Shown here in pieces: positions 10,113-10,419 of a stretch of DNA of 10,419 nt (the first letter of the stretch is position 1; every line of letters starts with the position of its first letter). The stretch is from QHWK01 sp035315685 (GTDB lineage Bacteria > Acidobacteriota > Vicinamibacteria > Vicinamibacterales > CAVVIG01). Below the pieces are notes generated by a model that was not told the origin of the DNA, ran no database searches, and saw only the letters and a list, made by a program, of their open reading frames with translations. The position numbers and the translations under genes were made by a program. The stretch is from positions 1-10,419 of the forward strand of contig DATFXR010000790.1 of the NCBI GenBank assembly GCA_035315685.1. The letters are read 5' to 3'.

Positions 10113-10385
10113 TCAGGCGCGTCGCTTGAGTGCGTCGATTTCTTGCTGCAGCTGCGCGATCCGCATCAACTGCGTCTGGAGATCGCGGCGAGTGCGTTGA
10201 AGTTGCGTGTCGAGTGCCTCACAGGTCGCGTGAAGCTCACGCCGAAGATCGTTGATGATCTGCCCGCGTTCGTCCAGCAGCTTGATTATCGACTCGAACT
10301 CGGCGCGCGTGACGTTCAGCGGGCCGGCCTTGCGGACTCGGCCGATTTTCCTGACGCGCCGCACGCGCAAGATTCGTTCGGGCAT
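10113..10385 (-). CDS. Small basic coiled-coil hypothetical protein
   Basis: 90 residues read on the minus strand from ATG 10385 to TGA 10113. A stop lies upstream in frame (10415-10413) and no other standard start falls between, so the start is fixed, although no clear ribosome site precedes it. Residues 1-21 carry nine Arg/Lys (MPERILRVRRVRK...). From about residue 25 the sequence VTRAEFESIIKLLDERG, then LRRELHATCEALDTQLQR and LMRIAQLQQEIDALKRR, shows regular heptad spacing of Leu/Ile with charged flanks, that is a coiled coil likely to oligomerise. There is no signal peptide or membrane segment. No named family is recognised. The gene converges on the protease gene and is probably not part of the restriction-type cluster. 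Basic N-terminus plus coiled coil could suit a nucleic-acid-associated or structural role, but that is only inference. Confidence 0.7.
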   Translation of the reverse strand: MPERILRVRRVRKIGRVRKAGPLNVTRAEFESIIKLLDERGQIINDLRRELHATCEALDTQLQRTRRDLQTQLMRIAQLQQEIDALKRRA

Positions 10386-10419
10386 GGGGTTATGGAAGAG
10401 GTAGCTACAATCTTACGCA

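Noticed and set aside
9407..10200. Minus frames 9407-10063 and 9537-10070 and plus frame 9778-10200
   Set aside because: Translations of inverted repeats and GTGCC words, with Ser/Arg/Gly-rich low complexity; the 5' ends run antisense into neighbouring genes.

Overview
The window is GC-rich throughout and carries a large secreted FG-GAP/Ig-like repeat protein plus a restriction-type locus. This fits a high-GC soil or sediment bacterium. The repeat-protein style resembles Acidobacteriota (Vicinamibacteria-like) or Planctomycetota, but that placement is an impression, because no ribosomal or other marker gene is present.

Layout. (1) 1-4570, minus strand: the first 1523 codons of a very large exported protein, open at the left edge. 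It has a signal peptide, then about five FG-GAP/VCBS calcium-loop repeats, then at least 13 Ig-like modules. Five of those modules form a near-exact 258-bp tandem array (603-1889). The six-frame open frames on the plus strand here are antisense shadows. (2) 4571-4789: divergent intergenic region with the RBS, overlapping inverted repeats and a pair of phased direct repeats ahead of the big gene. (3) 4790-9718, plus strand: a compact same-strand cluster. It begins with a decayed DUF4268 gene (N-terminus lost, one frameshift near 5087), whose stop overlaps by 4 bases the GTG start of an intact 1045-aa HsdR. Then come a small unassigned protein with a possible D...QxK nuclease-like motif and an unusual start region, and an intracellular trypsin-like serine protease. 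(4) 9719-10112: non-coding, rich in inverted repeats, including a perfect 15-bp pair, an array of 11 GTGCC/GGCAC words and a strong 43-nt hairpin between convergent genes. (5) 10113-10385, minus strand: a 90-aa basic, coiled-coil hypothetical protein.

How the parts may work together. The plus-strand cluster looks like a defence-island fragment. HsdR is complete in all visible motifs (PD-ExK nuclease, SF2 helicase, C-terminal HsdR domain), but no HsdM or HsdS is in the window. The upstream neighbour is broken, and the downstream partners are a possible mini-nuclease and a protease. Either this is the remnant of a type I R-M locus whose M/S genes lie elsewhere or are lost, or HsdR now works with the downstream small protein and protease. 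The second option is the most interesting and most speculative reading of the window.
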